A stretch of DNA of 64,000 nucleotides, taken from contig NZ_VTPU01000009.1 in the NCBI RefSeq assembly GCF_008274785.1, forward strand, positions 102,939 to 166,938. The letters are read 5' to 3'. Below, piece by piece: positions 17,500 through 26,097 of this stretch. This stretch comes from Halomonas eurihalina. GTDB taxonomy: Bacteria; Pseudomonadota; Gammaproteobacteria; Pseudomonadales; Halomonadaceae. Below the pieces are notes generated by a model, which worked only from the letters and a program-made list of their open reading frames with translations, had not been told where the DNA came from and ran no database searches. Position 1 is the first letter of the stretch, and each line of letters begins with the position of its first letter. A program made the translations under genes and the position numbers.

Positions 17500-18494
17500 C
17501 AGCGACTCCGATAGAGCAGGTAGAGAAAGCTCGGTACGCCCAGCAACGCAGTGATCACGCCCACCGGCAATTGCTGCGGCGCGATCAGGGTGCGTGCCAG
17601 AGTATCGGCGAGCGTCAGCAGGGTGCCGCCGGCCAGCAGGCTGGCCGGCAGGATCAGCCGTTGGTCGTTGCCCAGTTGCAGGCGCAGCATGTGCGGCACC
17701 ATCAACCCCACGAAGCCGATGCTGCCGGCGGTGGTCACCGCCACGGCGGTGAGCAGGCTGGCGACCAGATACAGCGTCCACTCCAGGGGACGCACCGCCA
17801 CGCCGAGGGCGGCGGCCTGCATCCCGCCTCGCGCCAGCACATTGAGGGTACGCCCCAGCGGCGCCATCACCACCAGGCTGAGCGCGGCCACGCCCAGCAC
17901 CAGCCAGGGCGAGCCCGCATAGCTCAGGTCTCCCATCAGCCAGTAGAGCATGCCGGGCAACTGCTCGACCGGACTCACCGCCAGCAGAAAGCTGATCAGG
18001 GCACTCCAGCCGGCCGCCATCACTACGCCGGTGAGCAGCATGCGGGTCGGCGTCCAGCTCCCCGTGCCATGCGCCAGGCCGAAGACGATCAGCGTCGAAG
18101 CCAGGGCGCCGCCGAAGGCCGCCCCGGCGACCAGCCCCCCCCCCAGGCCGGCCAGCATGGCCAGCAGGGCACTCACCGAGGCGCCGCCGGAGAGTCCCAG
18201 CACATAGGGATCGGCCAGGGGGTTGCGCAGCAGCACCTGCATCAAGGCGCCGGCCAGGGCCAGCAGCGCGCCGGTACCGAAGGCCGCCAACGCCCGGGGA
18301 AGCCGCAGGTCGAGGACCAGGGTGCGATGCAGCGATTCGCCACCGCCCCCGAGCACGGCGAGCAGTGCGTCCGGCGACAGCGACACGCTGCCCAGCGCCA
18401 GGGCCAGCCCCTGTGACAGGAGTGCCGCCAGCGCCAGCAGCACCAGCGGCCAGGTACCCGTCGGTATCCCGCGCCGGGTTTCAGCGTCGCTCAC
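17499..18494 (-). CDS. btuC: Vitamin B12 ABC importer permease
   Basis: This 331-residue FecCD-family permease has LRLPRALAAFGTGALLALAGALMQ, RNPLADPYVLGLSGGAS and IGFVGLMVPHMLRL, implying about ten membrane helices. Its start is GTG at 18494 and overlaps the 3' end of btuF by 14 nt. The position between btuF and btuD under one riboswitch supports the BtuC assignment. Confidence 0.92.
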   Translation of the reverse strand: MSDAETRRGIPTGTWPLVLLALAALLSQGLALALGSVSLSPDALLAVLGGGGESLHRTLVLDLRLPRALAAFGTGALLALAGALMQVLLRNPLADPYVLGLSGGASVSALLAMLAGLGGGLVAGAAFGGALASTLIVFGLAHGTGSWTPTRMLLTGVVMAAGWSALISFLLAVSPVEQLPGMLYWLMGDLSYAGSPWLVLGVAALSLVVMAPLGRTLNVLARGGMQAAALGVAVRPLEWTLYLVASLLTAVAVTTAGSIGFVGLMVPHMLRLQLGNDQRLILPASLLAGGTLLTLADTLARTLIAPQQLPVGVITALLGVPSFLYLLYRSR

Positions 18495-19362
18495 GTACCA
18501 CCTCCAGGTGATGGCAGATCTGGCGGGTTCCCTCCAGCAGCCTGGGGGTCGCGCGCTGCACCAGGTCCGGATTGACGAAGAAGAGGTTGTCGCGACGTAC
18601 CGCCGTCATGTCCGGAAAATCGCGCCAGGCCTCGAGCCAGGTGGAATCGGCCTTGCCCATCCCGCCGGTGATGATCGCTTCCGGGTCTCGAGCCAGTACC
18701 GCCTCAACGCCGATGCGCGGCACCAGCGACGACTGCTCGGCGAAGAGATTGACGCCTCCGCACAATGCCAGCGTCTGACTGATCCAGTGCTCGCCGTTGA
18801 TCGTCATCAGCGGTGATTCCCAGATCTGATAGAAGACATCGACCGGTGCGCTGTCGGCATGGCGTGCCCGCAGTTCAGCCACTTCCCCGCGCAGATGCTC
18901 GGCAGCCTCGTGCCCCTCGGCCTCGCTGCCGGCAAGCGCGGCGAGGCGCTCCAGGCTTGACGCGATGGCGTCGAAGTCGGCGGCATCGGAGAAGAACACC
19001 GGCGCACCGAGTTCCGGCAACCGCTCGAGCTGTTGCTCGGGATTGCCACCGGCCCAGGCCACCACCAGATCCGGCGACAAGGCCAGCAGCGCCTCGAGAT
19101 CGAGGCGATCGTAGCTGCCCACCCGCGGCAGGTCGGCGGCCTCGGGAGGATAGTCGCTGAAGCTGACCGCCCCCACCAGCCGATCACCGGCACCCGCCGC
19201 GTAGAGCAGTTCGGTAACACCGGGCGAGAGCGCCACGATGCGCTCGGCCGGCGCCGGCAGGCAAACCTCGCGGCCCATATCATCGGTGACGCAGGGCACC
19301 GCCCACACGGGGCCGGCGAGTGCCAGCAGCCCGATGCCATACAGCAGGTATTTCAAGCGCAC
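18481..19362 (-). CDS. btuF: Periplasmic vitamin B12-binding protein
   Basis: This 293-residue binding protein starts at GTG with a clear signal peptide (Lys at residue 4, hydrophobic core LLYGIGLLALAG, cleavage near VWA-VP at about 21). RIVALSPGVTELLYAAGAGDRLVG and GSYDRLDLEALLALSPDLVVAW are hallmarks of BtuF. It should capture corrinoids in the periplasm and pass them to BtuCD. It lies 66 nt downstream of btuB on the same strand and overlaps btuC. Confidence 0.92.
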   Translation of the reverse strand: MRLKYLLYGIGLLALAGPVWAVPCVTDDMGREVCLPAPAERIVALSPGVTELLYAAGAGDRLVGAVSFSDYPPEAADLPRVGSYDRLDLEALLALSPDLVVAWAGGNPEQQLERLPELGAPVFFSDAADFDAIASSLERLAALAGSEAEGHEAAEHLRGEVAELRARHADSAPVDVFYQIWESPLMTINGEHWISQTLALCGGVNLFAEQSSLVPRIGVEAVLARDPEAIITGGMGKADSTWLEAWRDFPDMTAVRRDNLFFVNPDLVQRATPRLLEGTRQICHHLEVVRERR

Positions 19363-19428
19363 CTCGTCTCTTCGAACATGCGGACCAAGCTATCGGCAAG
19401 CCGCCGCTGGGCGTTTTGTCAGCTTCCC

Positions 19429-21252
19429 TTACTGTGCGCCGAAGCTCACGCTCAGAAAGGCCGCCCTTCCGGCGTCAATGTAATCGCGGCCCAGATAATC
19501 CCGGGCGGTGGCGTACTCGCGATCGAAGACGTTCTCCAGCGTCAGGCGTGCCGACCATTGCGGCGCGAAGCGCCAGCCGGCCCGCAGGTTGACGATGCCG
19601 TAACCGGACAGCCGCTGGTCATTGTCGGCGTCGCTGTAACGATGATCCTGGGCGATGACGGAACCGCCCAGCGTCCAGTCGCCCAGTTCGCGGTCGGCGT
19701 CGAAGCGCAGGCTCTTCGTGGCCTGACGCGCCAGCTGATTGCCGGTTTCGCGATCCTCGGGATCGGTATAGGTCAGGGCGGCACGCAGGCTCCAGTCCAG
19801 CACTTCCGCGCCGGTGGAGAGCTCTACGCCGCGAATGCGCGCTTCGTCGACGTTGTAGGGTGCGCTGACGCCATCGAAGACGGCATTGGCGATCATGTCC
19901 TCGATATCGGTCTGGTAGAGCGCCAGGTCCCAGAAGCCGCGTGCGAACTGGCCACGCAGGCCGAGCTCGACGGTTTCGGATGTCTCCGGATCGAGGTCGG
20001 GGTTGCCGTACCCGGGATAATAGAGTTCGTTGAAGGTCGGCGCGCGGAAGGCCGTGCCATAACTGGCGCGCAGGGTGTGATGGTCATCCAGTGCATAACC
20101 CAGTGCCAGGTTGCCGGTGACTTCTTCATCGAAGGCGTCGTTGTCGTCGTAGCGCAGGCCGGCCTGGACGGTCAGCGGTGAGAAATCGAGCAGCGCCTGG
20201 CTGAAGACGGCGACGTTGTCGCGGCTATCCTCATCGTAGGCAGTGGTGCTCGAGACCTCGTCGCGGCTGGCCTCGGCACCGGCGATCCACTCATGCGGCC
20301 CGACAGCCACGGTGTTCTCCCAGCGAGCGGTACGCGTACGGGTATCGAAGATGGAATCGCCGAAGCTTTCATGACTCTCGGCTTCGTCGCGCGCTTCGCT
20401 CAGCGTCAGTTGGCTGCGCCAGTCGTCGGTGACGGGCAGTTCGCCATAGACGCCGGCCACCTGCTGCACGAAGTTGGTGTCGCCACCGACGAACTCGGTA
20501 TTGCCCCGGGCGCGCAAGGCCAGCAGGCCGACTTCCGCGCCTCCATCGAAGGTATGCGAAAGCCGCGCGAAACCGGTGGTGTTGTCGTAGCCCTTGTCGC
20601 CCTCGCCTTCGGTGATCTCGGCGCCATCGGTGCCGAAATGACTGGCCGAGACGGCATAGCGGGTGCCATCGGCGCCGCCGGTCAAGCTCGCGGCCACGCG
20701 TCGACTACCATGCGAGCCGCCGCCCAGGGTGACGCTGGGCTCGGGATCGCCAAGCTCGCCCTCCGGCGTGAACAGCTGAACCACGCCACCCACCGCATCG
20801 GCGCCATAGAGGGTACTTCGCGGGCCGCGAACCACTTCGACGCGCTCGAACATGCGCGGGTCGAGAAACTGCCAGGCAGGGCCGCCCACCGTCGCCGAAC
20901 GCAGGCGGATGCCGTCGATCATCATCAGCGTCGATTCGCTGCCGGCACCACGCAGGTAGACACTGCTGTTCTTGCCGAAGCTGCCGTTGGAGGAAACATC
21001 CACGCCGGGCTGGGCGCGCAACACATCGGTGATGTCGGTGGGATCCTGGCGGCGCAGCGTCGCCTCGTCGATGACCGAGACAGAGGACAGCGATTGGCTG
21101 GCCGTGCGCGGCGCCAGGGTGGCGGTTACCACCATCGGGTCGAGCTGTTGCTCGGTATCGGCGTCGGTGTCGTTCGGGGCGGCGTTGGCCAGCGGCGTGG
21201 CGCCCAGGCAGAGGGAAGCCAGGCCCCAGCGGAAATAGCGAGAAGTCGTCAT
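19429..21252 (-). CDS. btuB: TonB-dependent vitamin B12 outer-membrane receptor
   Basis: This 607-residue receptor has a signal peptide (residues 1-25, ending ANA), a TonB-box-like DPMVVTATL near residue 39, a plug domain (VLRAQPGVDVSS, VYLRGAGSESTLMMIDGIRL, RGPRSTLYGADAVGGVVQL) and a barrel. The barrel ends in FGAQ rather than the common terminal Phe or Trp. The ATG at 21252 is the first that yields a signal peptide. A cobalamin riboswitch lies about 135 nt upstream. Confidence 0.94.
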   Translation of the reverse strand: MTTSRYFRWGLASLCLGATPLANAAPNDTDADTEQQLDPMVVTATLAPRTASQSLSSVSVIDEATLRRQDPTDITDVLRAQPGVDVSSNGSFGKNSSVYLRGAGSESTLMMIDGIRLRSATVGGPAWQFLDPRMFERVEVVRGPRSTLYGADAVGGVVQLFTPEGELGDPEPSVTLGGGSHGSRRVAASLTGGADGTRYAVSASHFGTDGAEITEGEGDKGYDNTTGFARLSHTFDGGAEVGLLALRARGNTEFVGGDTNFVQQVAGVYGELPVTDDWRSQLTLSEARDEAESHESFGDSIFDTRTRTARWENTVAVGPHEWIAGAEASRDEVSSTTAYDEDSRDNVAVFSQALLDFSPLTVQAGLRYDDNDAFDEEVTGNLALGYALDDHHTLRASYGTAFRAPTFNELYYPGYGNPDLDPETSETVELGLRGQFARGFWDLALYQTDIEDMIANAVFDGVSAPYNVDEARIRGVELSTGAEVLDWSLRAALTYTDPEDRETGNQLARQATKSLRFDADRELGDWTLGGSVIAQDHRYSDADNDQRLSGYGIVNLRAGWRFAPQWSARLTLENVFDREYATARDYLGRDYIDAGRAAFLSVSFGAQ

Positions 21253-21388
21253 GATATTCGTCCCGGAGCCACACGCACCCGTGCGGCATGAACCCTTGAA
21301 TGGTCGGACACGGGGCGGGTCGGGACACGGCATCTAGCGGTTGGCGGGCCCTGCCCATGGACCGCCCACCGCGTCCAGGCATGCGTTC

Positions 21389-21695
21389 CCAGGCCGGTCT
21401 CCGGGCTGACGAGCAAGCATTGATGCTTGGGCTGTGTCCGAAGAGTCGACGTGCAATGGTTAGACAAGGCAAAAATCCGTGAGATAGCGGAATTTACGCA
21501 AGGGTAAATGAGCATCTCGAGCTGATTTTTAACGCCGTATAACCGAGCGCAGACACGTTTCGGACATTGCCCAGGGTCGCCGCCTTCCCATGTCGGGCAC
21601 AGTGGCTTATGGCGAACCCTCGACTCGATCACCGTTGCGGGGGCAGCGTCGGACTGGCTCCAGCCGGAGCGCACCGACTTCCCGTTTCATCCTGG
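21389..21695 (-). promoter_or_regulatory. Cobalamin riboswitch of btuBFCD, enlarged by an inserted repeat
   Basis: On the minus strand the conserved elements run in order: GGTG, GCTGCCCCCGCAACGGTGA (complement of about 21628-21646), GCCACTG, GGGAAGG, and the B12 box GCCCGGAGACCGGCC (about 21393-21408). CCAGG and CCTGG at the two ends can pair. At about 307 nt it is roughly 125 nt longer than the riboswitch at 13312. The extra length sits at the tip of a peripheral stem formed by 21428-21442 and 21559-21573. The core appears intact. Confidence 0.92.
21458..21544. repeat. Palindromic repeat element, copy 1, inside the btuB riboswitch
   Basis: About 87 bp of imperfect inverted repeat bounded by GGTTA (21458) and TAACC (to 21544), with a central hairpin ATTTACgcaagGGTAAAT. 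It aligns along nearly its whole length with the copy at 57949-58039: both have ACAAGGC, AGCGGA, GTAAATGAGCAT and AACGCCGT in the same order. No ORF lies inside. It resembles the short non-autonomous palindromic repeats common in gammaproteobacterial genomes; I cannot assign a named family. Confidence 0.8.
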
Positions 21696-21758
21696 CCCAT
21701 CTGCGCGGGCCTCGGACACCTGAGAGTGCGCGTAAGCTAGCAACCGAACGTGGGGGCG

Positions 21759-22202
21759 TCAACGCGCCGAGCGGGCGGCACTGCGTCGTTTCAGGCAACT
21801 CGCCAGGCCATGACGCAGGTACCACACCTCATCGGCACGCGCCGCGGCGTCCTGGGCGAGCCAGCCGGCCAGATCGCGCAGACGCCGATCCCGCGGCTCG
21901 AGGGGCACGATGCCCCGCCCCATTTCGGGCAGGATCAGCACCCATTCGATGTCATGCGCAGCCTCGGCCTGGTAGAGCGCCTCGAGCCGCTCGCCGAACC
22001 GGGCCCGCAGCCGGTCGTCATCGCTCTCCGCCGCCAGGGCGGTCTCCAGCCAATGGCGCCAGCCGGTGATCACCCGCGTCCGCCCCGCCGGGCGCTCCTC
22101 GCGCCAGGGCTCTTCCTCGGCCGTCGACCAGACCGCCTCGGGAAAGCGCGAGGCTACGAGGTCGCGCTTGCCGGCGTGGGCACCGCCGATGAACAACTGC
22201 AT
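21759..22202 (-). CDS. CobU-like protein, kinase/His motifs lost
   Basis: This 147-residue protein resembles CobU (adenosylcobinamide kinase/guanylyltransferase) only in part. The N-terminus has FIGGAHAGKRD where CobU has GGARSGKS, so the Ser/Thr of Walker A is missing. The region that normally holds the guanylylated His is not recognisable. The C-terminal half does keep LPEMGRGIVP and LRDLAGWLAQDAAARADEVWYL, close to CobU NEVGMGIVP and RDIAGR. The ATG at 22202 is chosen for AGGAG seven bases upstream. It overlaps cobC by 49 nt. A complete-looking paralogue lies in the same operon at 23499. Confidence 0.75.
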   Translation of the reverse strand: MQLFIGGAHAGKRDLVASRFPEAVWSTAEEEPWREERPAGRTRVITGWRHWLETALAAESDDDRLRARFGERLEALYQAEAAHDIEWVLILPEMGRGIVPLEPRDRRLRDLAGWLAQDAAARADEVWYLRHGLASCLKRRSAARSAR

Positions 22203-22792
22203 TGCCATTCTCCTTCGCTGTACGCCAGCGACCAGCAACGCCCTTCGGCCTGGCCGACGCTGCCCTCCCAGAAATCGACGGTCTCGAAGCGCCGCCGCAG
22301 TTCGCGAATCACCCCGCCATGGGCCACCGCCAGTATCCGCCGGTGCCGCTCCGCCTCGGCCGTTGCCAGCGCCTCCGCCAGCCAGGCGGAGAGACGCTCG
22401 CGCATCGCCGCGGCGGACTCGCCGTCCGGGGGCGCCGACTCCCCCTGACTGTCGATCCAGGCACGGTAGCCGGCGAGGTCCTTGAGCTCGTCATAGGTGC
22501 GACCCTCGTAGGCACCGAAATCGAGCTCGCGCAACCGCGCATCGAAGCCCGGTACCGGCCACGTCCGCCCTTCGGACAGGTGGGCGAGTGTCTGCCGGCA
22601 GCGTGTCAGGTCGCTGGCGTAGACGGCGTCGAAGTCCTGATCCGCCAGATGGTGACGCAGGCGATCCATGGCCGGTACGGCATCCGGCATCAGCAACGGA
22701 ATGTCGCGCCGGCCCTGGTAGCGGCGCTGCCGGTTCCAGGCCGTCAGACCATGACGTACGACCACCAGCTCCAGGCGATCAACAGCAACCAT
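22154..22792 (-). CDS. cobC: Alpha-ribazole phosphatase (histidine phosphatase family)
   Basis: CobC removes the 5'-phosphate from alpha-ribazole phosphate or adenosylcobalamin phosphate. The 212-residue protein has the catalytic VVRHGLTAWN near residue 12, LRELDFGAYEGRTYDEL, and the second His in VAHGGVIREL. The ATG at 22792 is the only start that keeps the RHG motif with a sensible N-terminus. It overlaps cobS by 49 nt upstream and the CobU-like gene by 49 nt downstream. General phosphoglycerate-mutase-like activity cannot be excluded, but the operon context supports CobC. Confidence 0.88.
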   Translation of the reverse strand: MVAVDRLELVVVRHGLTAWNRQRRYQGRRDIPLLMPDAVPAMDRLRHHLADQDFDAVYASDLTRCRQTLAHLSEGRTWPVPGFDARLRELDFGAYEGRTYDELKDLAGYRAWIDSQGESAPPDGESAAAMRERLSAWLAEALATAEAERHRRILAVAHGGVIRELRRRFETVDFWEGSVGQAEGRCWSLAYSEGEWQCSCSSAVPTPASATS

Positions 22793-23502
22793 AATTCCCC
22801 TCCCTCGATGGCGGCGCCGACGATGTCGCCGTTGATGCCGCCGAAACTCCGGCGCATCGCGCCGCCATAGATCACGATGAACACGGCCATGGCCACGGCC
22901 AGCCAGATGCCTCCCGGCACCCAGGCCAGCACCGCGACGACCGGCAACGCCGCCAGCCATGCCTCGCGATGTCCGAGACTCCTCTGCCAGGCATGCGCCA
23001 GGCCTTCGTCGCGCGCCGCCGGCACGCCCACCAGCAGGGCGACGGCCCCCCAGCGCGCCAGGGCCGGAATCGCCACCAATGCCCAGAGGCTCGCGCCCTC
23101 GTCGAGCAGTACCCAGAGCAGCATGCCCTTCCAGGCCAGGTGAAGCACCAGGGCCAGTACCGCAAAGCTTCCGACGTGGGGGTCCTTCATGATCGCCCAG
23201 CGCCGTTCGCCGGACGACTGGCAGCCCAGGGCATCGGCCAGATCCATCAGGCCATCCAGGTGCAGGCCGCCGCTCAGCGCTACCCACCCGCTGAGCAGGG
23301 CCAGGGCGACGAGCGGCGCCGGCCAGGCATCGCGCAGCGCCATGCCGAGCAGCGCGAGCAGCACGCCGATCACGAGCCCCACCAGGGGATAACTGCGCGC
23401 CGCCCAGCGCCGGGTCGCCGGGGTCCATGGGCAGACAACCGGCACCGGCAAGCGGGTCAGGAACTGGAGCGCCAGCAACGCTCCATAGCCTGCGTCCTTC
23501 AT
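22744..23502 (-). CDS. cobS: Cobalamin synthase (adenosylcobinamide-GDP ribazoletransferase)
   Basis: CobS joins adenosylcobinamide-GDP and alpha-ribazole at the inner membrane. The 252-residue protein shows FLTRLPVP near residue 14, GGLHLDGLMDLADALGCQ with the conserved acidic residues, MKDPHVGSFAV, and a C-terminal GGINGDIVGA. Several hydrophobic segments mark it as a membrane protein. The ATG at 23502 overlaps the cobU stop as ATGA. Confidence 0.95.
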   Translation of the reverse strand: MKDAGYGALLALQFLTRLPVPVVCPWTPATRRWAARSYPLVGLVIGVLLALLGMALRDAWPAPLVALALLSGWVALSGGLHLDGLMDLADALGCQSSGERRWAIMKDPHVGSFAVLALVLHLAWKGMLLWVLLDEGASLWALVAIPALARWGAVALLVGVPAARDEGLAHAWQRSLGHREAWLAALPVVAVLAWVPGGIWLAVAMAVFIVIYGGAMRRSFGGINGDIVGAAIEGGELWLLLIAWSWWSYVMV

Positions 23503-24035
23503 CCGTCGCCTCCCTTCCAGTCGATGGCCTGCCCCGCCACCACCTCGATGACCCGGTCGGCTTCCCGGGCCAGGTCCCGGTGCAGCGCCTGCAGGAAGGC
23601 CAGGTAGCGACGGGCCACGGCATGCCGTGGCGGCACGTCTTCGTTGAGATCGTTGGACACCACCACCAGATCGAGGGCCCGACGTCTTGCCTCACCCAGC
23701 GTGCGCGCCAGCATCGCGCGCCCCTCCGACGCGTCCAATCCGGCCTCGAACATGGCCTGGCTGGCCCATAGGGTCAGACAGTCGAGCAGCACTGCGCTGC
23801 CCGGCGTCACCCGTTCGAGCGCACCGGGCAAATCCAGCGGCGCCTCGAGGGTGATCCAGCCCTCGCCACGCTCGCGTCGGTGGCGGTCGATGCGTCGTGC
23901 CATCTCGGCATCCCCGGCACGCGCCGTGGCCAGGTAATAGCAGGCGACACCACGGGCGCCTGACGTCACGCGAACCCGCTGCTCGGCCACTGCACTCTTG
24001 CCCGAACGGGCACCTCCGGAGACGAAGGTGATCAT
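23499..24035 (-). CDS. cobU: Adenosylcobinamide kinase/guanylyltransferase (with altered C-terminal motif)
   Basis: This 178-residue protein has the CobU P-loop SGGARSGKS at residues 6-14, GDAEMARRIDRHRRER containing the His expected to carry GMP, and DCLTLWAS. The usual NEVGMGIVP motif is replaced by NDLNEDVPP, and the following RDIAGR segment by YLAFLQALHRDLA. It is probably the enzyme that activates adenosylcobinamide for CobS, but the change is notable given the complementary paralogue at 21759. It overlaps cobS and cobD by ATGA junctions. Confidence 0.85.
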   Translation of the reverse strand: MITFVSGGARSGKSAVAEQRVRVTSGARGVACYYLATARAGDAEMARRIDRHRRERGEGWITLEAPLDLPGALERVTPGSAVLLDCLTLWASQAMFEAGLDASEGRAMLARTLGEARRRALDLVVVSNDLNEDVPPRHAVARRYLAFLQALHRDLAREADRVIEVVAGQAIDWKGGDG

Positions 24036-25117
24036 CGCCGCCCCCGCCAGTCGGCCAGGGCGTCGAGCAGCCGGGCGTTGTCGTCTTCCTCCCGGAGGGC
24101 CAGGCGCAACCAGCGCCCTTCCAGCCCCGGGAAGTTGTGCGTGTGGCGCGCCAGGATACCGCGCCGCAGCAGAAACTCGAACATGGCATCGGTGCCCGCC
24201 CCGCCATGCAGCAGGAAGAAGTTGGCATGCGTCTGCGGCACCGTGAAACCCAGCGCCCGAACATCCTCCGGGACCCGGCGCTGTCCGGCCAGCCAGCGCC
24301 GGGTGGCAGCGAGATAGTCGACATCATCGAGCAGCGGCTCGACCAGGGCCTCGGCCAGCGCACTGACGCTCCAGGGGGCTCGCCATCCGCGCAGACGATC
24401 CAGCATGTCGGGCGCGGCCAGCAGATAGCCGAGTCGCAGGCCAGGCACGTCGAACCACTTGGTCATCGAGCGCAGCAACCACAGGTTGTCGTACTCGGCC
24501 AGCAGCGGCGTCAGCCGGGCATCGCCATCGACGAAGTCGACGAAGGCTTCATCCACGACCAGCGTCGTTCGCGTCTCGCGACCGCGTGCCAGCAGGCGCT
24601 CGACCCGCTCGCGGGCGATCAGGCTCCCCGTGGGATTGTTCGGGCGACACAGGAAGAGCACTTCGGCATCCGCCATCGCCGCCTCCAGTTCGGCGATATC
24701 CGGCTCGAAATCCGCGCCGCGCGAGATCAGCGTTCGCACGTCCAGCCCGTGCCGCCGACACGCCATGGCGTACTCGCCGAAGGTCGGCGCCACGATCAGC
24801 GCCCGCCCACCGGCATGTGCGGCGGCGGCGAGTTCGATCGCCTCGATGCCGCCATGGGTCACCATGACCCGCTCGGGCGACACGTCCTCGTGCCTGGCGA
24901 TGGCCCGGCGGGCCTGCGCGCCATCGGGATCCGGATAGCGCGTGAGGCTATCGACCGCCCCGGCTAGCCAGTCGCCGAGCCAGGCGGGAGGCCCCAGGGG
25001 GTTGAGATTGGCGCTGAAGTCCACCACCGGATGATCGGCCGGCAATCCGAAGCGTGCCAGCAAGGGCGCGATACGGCCGCCATGCGCCGGCCAGGCGTTA
25101 TCTGCCGCGTTCTTCAT
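24032..25117 (-). CDS. cobD: L-threonine-O-3-phosphate decarboxylase (PLP-dependent)
   Basis: This 361-residue aminotransferase-fold enzyme makes (R)-1-amino-2-propanol phosphate for the nucleotide loop. It has DFSANLNPLGPP near residue 33, MVTHGGIEAIELAAAA, LCRPNNPTG, VVDEAFVDF and LRSMTKWFDVPGLRLGYL, in which the Lys binds PLP. The ATG at 25117 overlaps the cbiB stop as ATGA. In Pseudomonas denitrificans nomenclature this gene is called cobC. Confidence 0.92.
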   Translation of the reverse strand: MKNAADNAWPAHGGRIAPLLARFGLPADHPVVDFSANLNPLGPPAWLGDWLAGAVDSLTRYPDPDGAQARRAIARHEDVSPERVMVTHGGIEAIELAAAAHAGGRALIVAPTFGEYAMACRRHGLDVRTLISRGADFEPDIAELEAAMADAEVLFLCRPNNPTGSLIARERVERLLARGRETRTTLVVDEAFVDFVDGDARLTPLLAEYDNLWLLRSMTKWFDVPGLRLGYLLAAPDMLDRLRGWRAPWSVSALAEALVEPLLDDVDYLAATRRWLAGQRRVPEDVRALGFTVPQTHANFFLLHGGAGTDAMFEFLLRRGILARHTHNFPGLEGRWLRLALREEDDNARLLDALADWRGRR

Positions 25118-26097
25118 GCCAGCAGCCCCCGCGCCATCACCAGCGCCGCCATCATGACCAGAAACATCGCCCATCCCCCGTGCATCAAGTGCAGGGCGCG
25201 CCCGATATGCCCGGCATTCAGGCCTTCCCGTGGCGTGCCCAGGGTCGCCCGGTGCGATACCCTGCCTGCATAGTGATTGATTCCCCCGAGCCGAACCCCC
25301 AGCAGGTTGGCTGCCATGGCCTCGGGCCAACCTCCATTGGGGCTCGGGTGGCGCGGTGCCTCATGCCAGGTGGCGGACAGGGCACCACGCCGCCGATAGC
25401 CGGGCAACCACCAGGTTGCGACCCACATCGCCAAGGCGGTCAGGCGTGCCGGAATCCAGTTGGCCATGTCGTCGAGACGCGCTGCCGCGCGCCCGAAATC
25501 CTGATAGCGCGGACTCCGATGACCGACCATCGAGTCCAGGGTGTTGACCGCCTTGTAGGCCAGCGCCAGCGGCGCGCCACCGAGCAGGGCGAAGAACAGT
25601 GGCGCGGTGATGCCATCGACGGTGTTCTCGGCCACGCTTTCCACTGCGCCCCGGGCGATCTCGGGCTCACCGAGCGAGGCGGTGTCGCGACCGACGATCA
25701 TGCCCAGCGCCTGGCGTGCCTGACACGACTCGCCCCGCATCAGCGGCCGGGCTACGGCGCGGGCGGCCTCGTCGAGCCCCCGGGCGGCCAGGGTCGTGGC
25801 GAGCAGATACAGCTCCACCCCGCCGGCCAGCCAGGGATTCACCGACGCCAGTACGTGCAACAGCCCCCAGGCCAGCCCCCAGGTGCCGATCACCACCAGC
25901 AGCACGAGCCAGACGCCACGTCGGCGCCGCGCCCTGGGTGAGCCATGGTTCCAGGTGCGTTCCAGCCAGGCGATCACTCGACCGATCCCGACCACCGGAT
26001 GAGGCAGCCACCGAGGGTCGCCCATCAGCAAGTCGAGCAACGCCGCCACCGCCACCAGGCCGAGCAGTGCCGGGGAAAATGGCTCAAACAGGGTCAT
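25114..26097 (-). CDS. cbiB: Adenosylcobinamide-phosphate synthase
   Basis: CbiB (CobD in Pseudomonas denitrificans) attaches aminopropanol or its phosphate to adenosylcobyric acid. The 327-residue membrane protein has LLDLLMGDPRWLPHPVVGIG near residue 21, ESVAENTVDGITAPLFFALLGG, the AYKAVNTLDSMVGHR segment, and SPNGGWPEAMAANLLGVRLGG. Starts at 26097 or 26121 are possible; 26097 gives the family-typical beginning. It overlaps cobT by 14 nt with the shorter start. Confidence 0.94.
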   Translation of the reverse strand: MTLFEPFSPALLGLVAVAALLDLLMGDPRWLPHPVVGIGRVIAWLERTWNHGSPRARRRRGVWLVLLVVIGTWGLAWGLLHVLASVNPWLAGGVELYLLATTLAARGLDEAARAVARPLMRGESCQARQALGMIVGRDTASLGEPEIARGAVESVAENTVDGITAPLFFALLGGAPLALAYKAVNTLDSMVGHRSPRYQDFGRAAARLDDMANWIPARLTALAMWVATWWLPGYRRRGALSATWHEAPRHPSPNGGWPEAMAANLLGVRLGGINHYAGRVSHRATLGTPREGLNAGHIGRALHLMHGGWAMFLVMMAALVMARGLLA

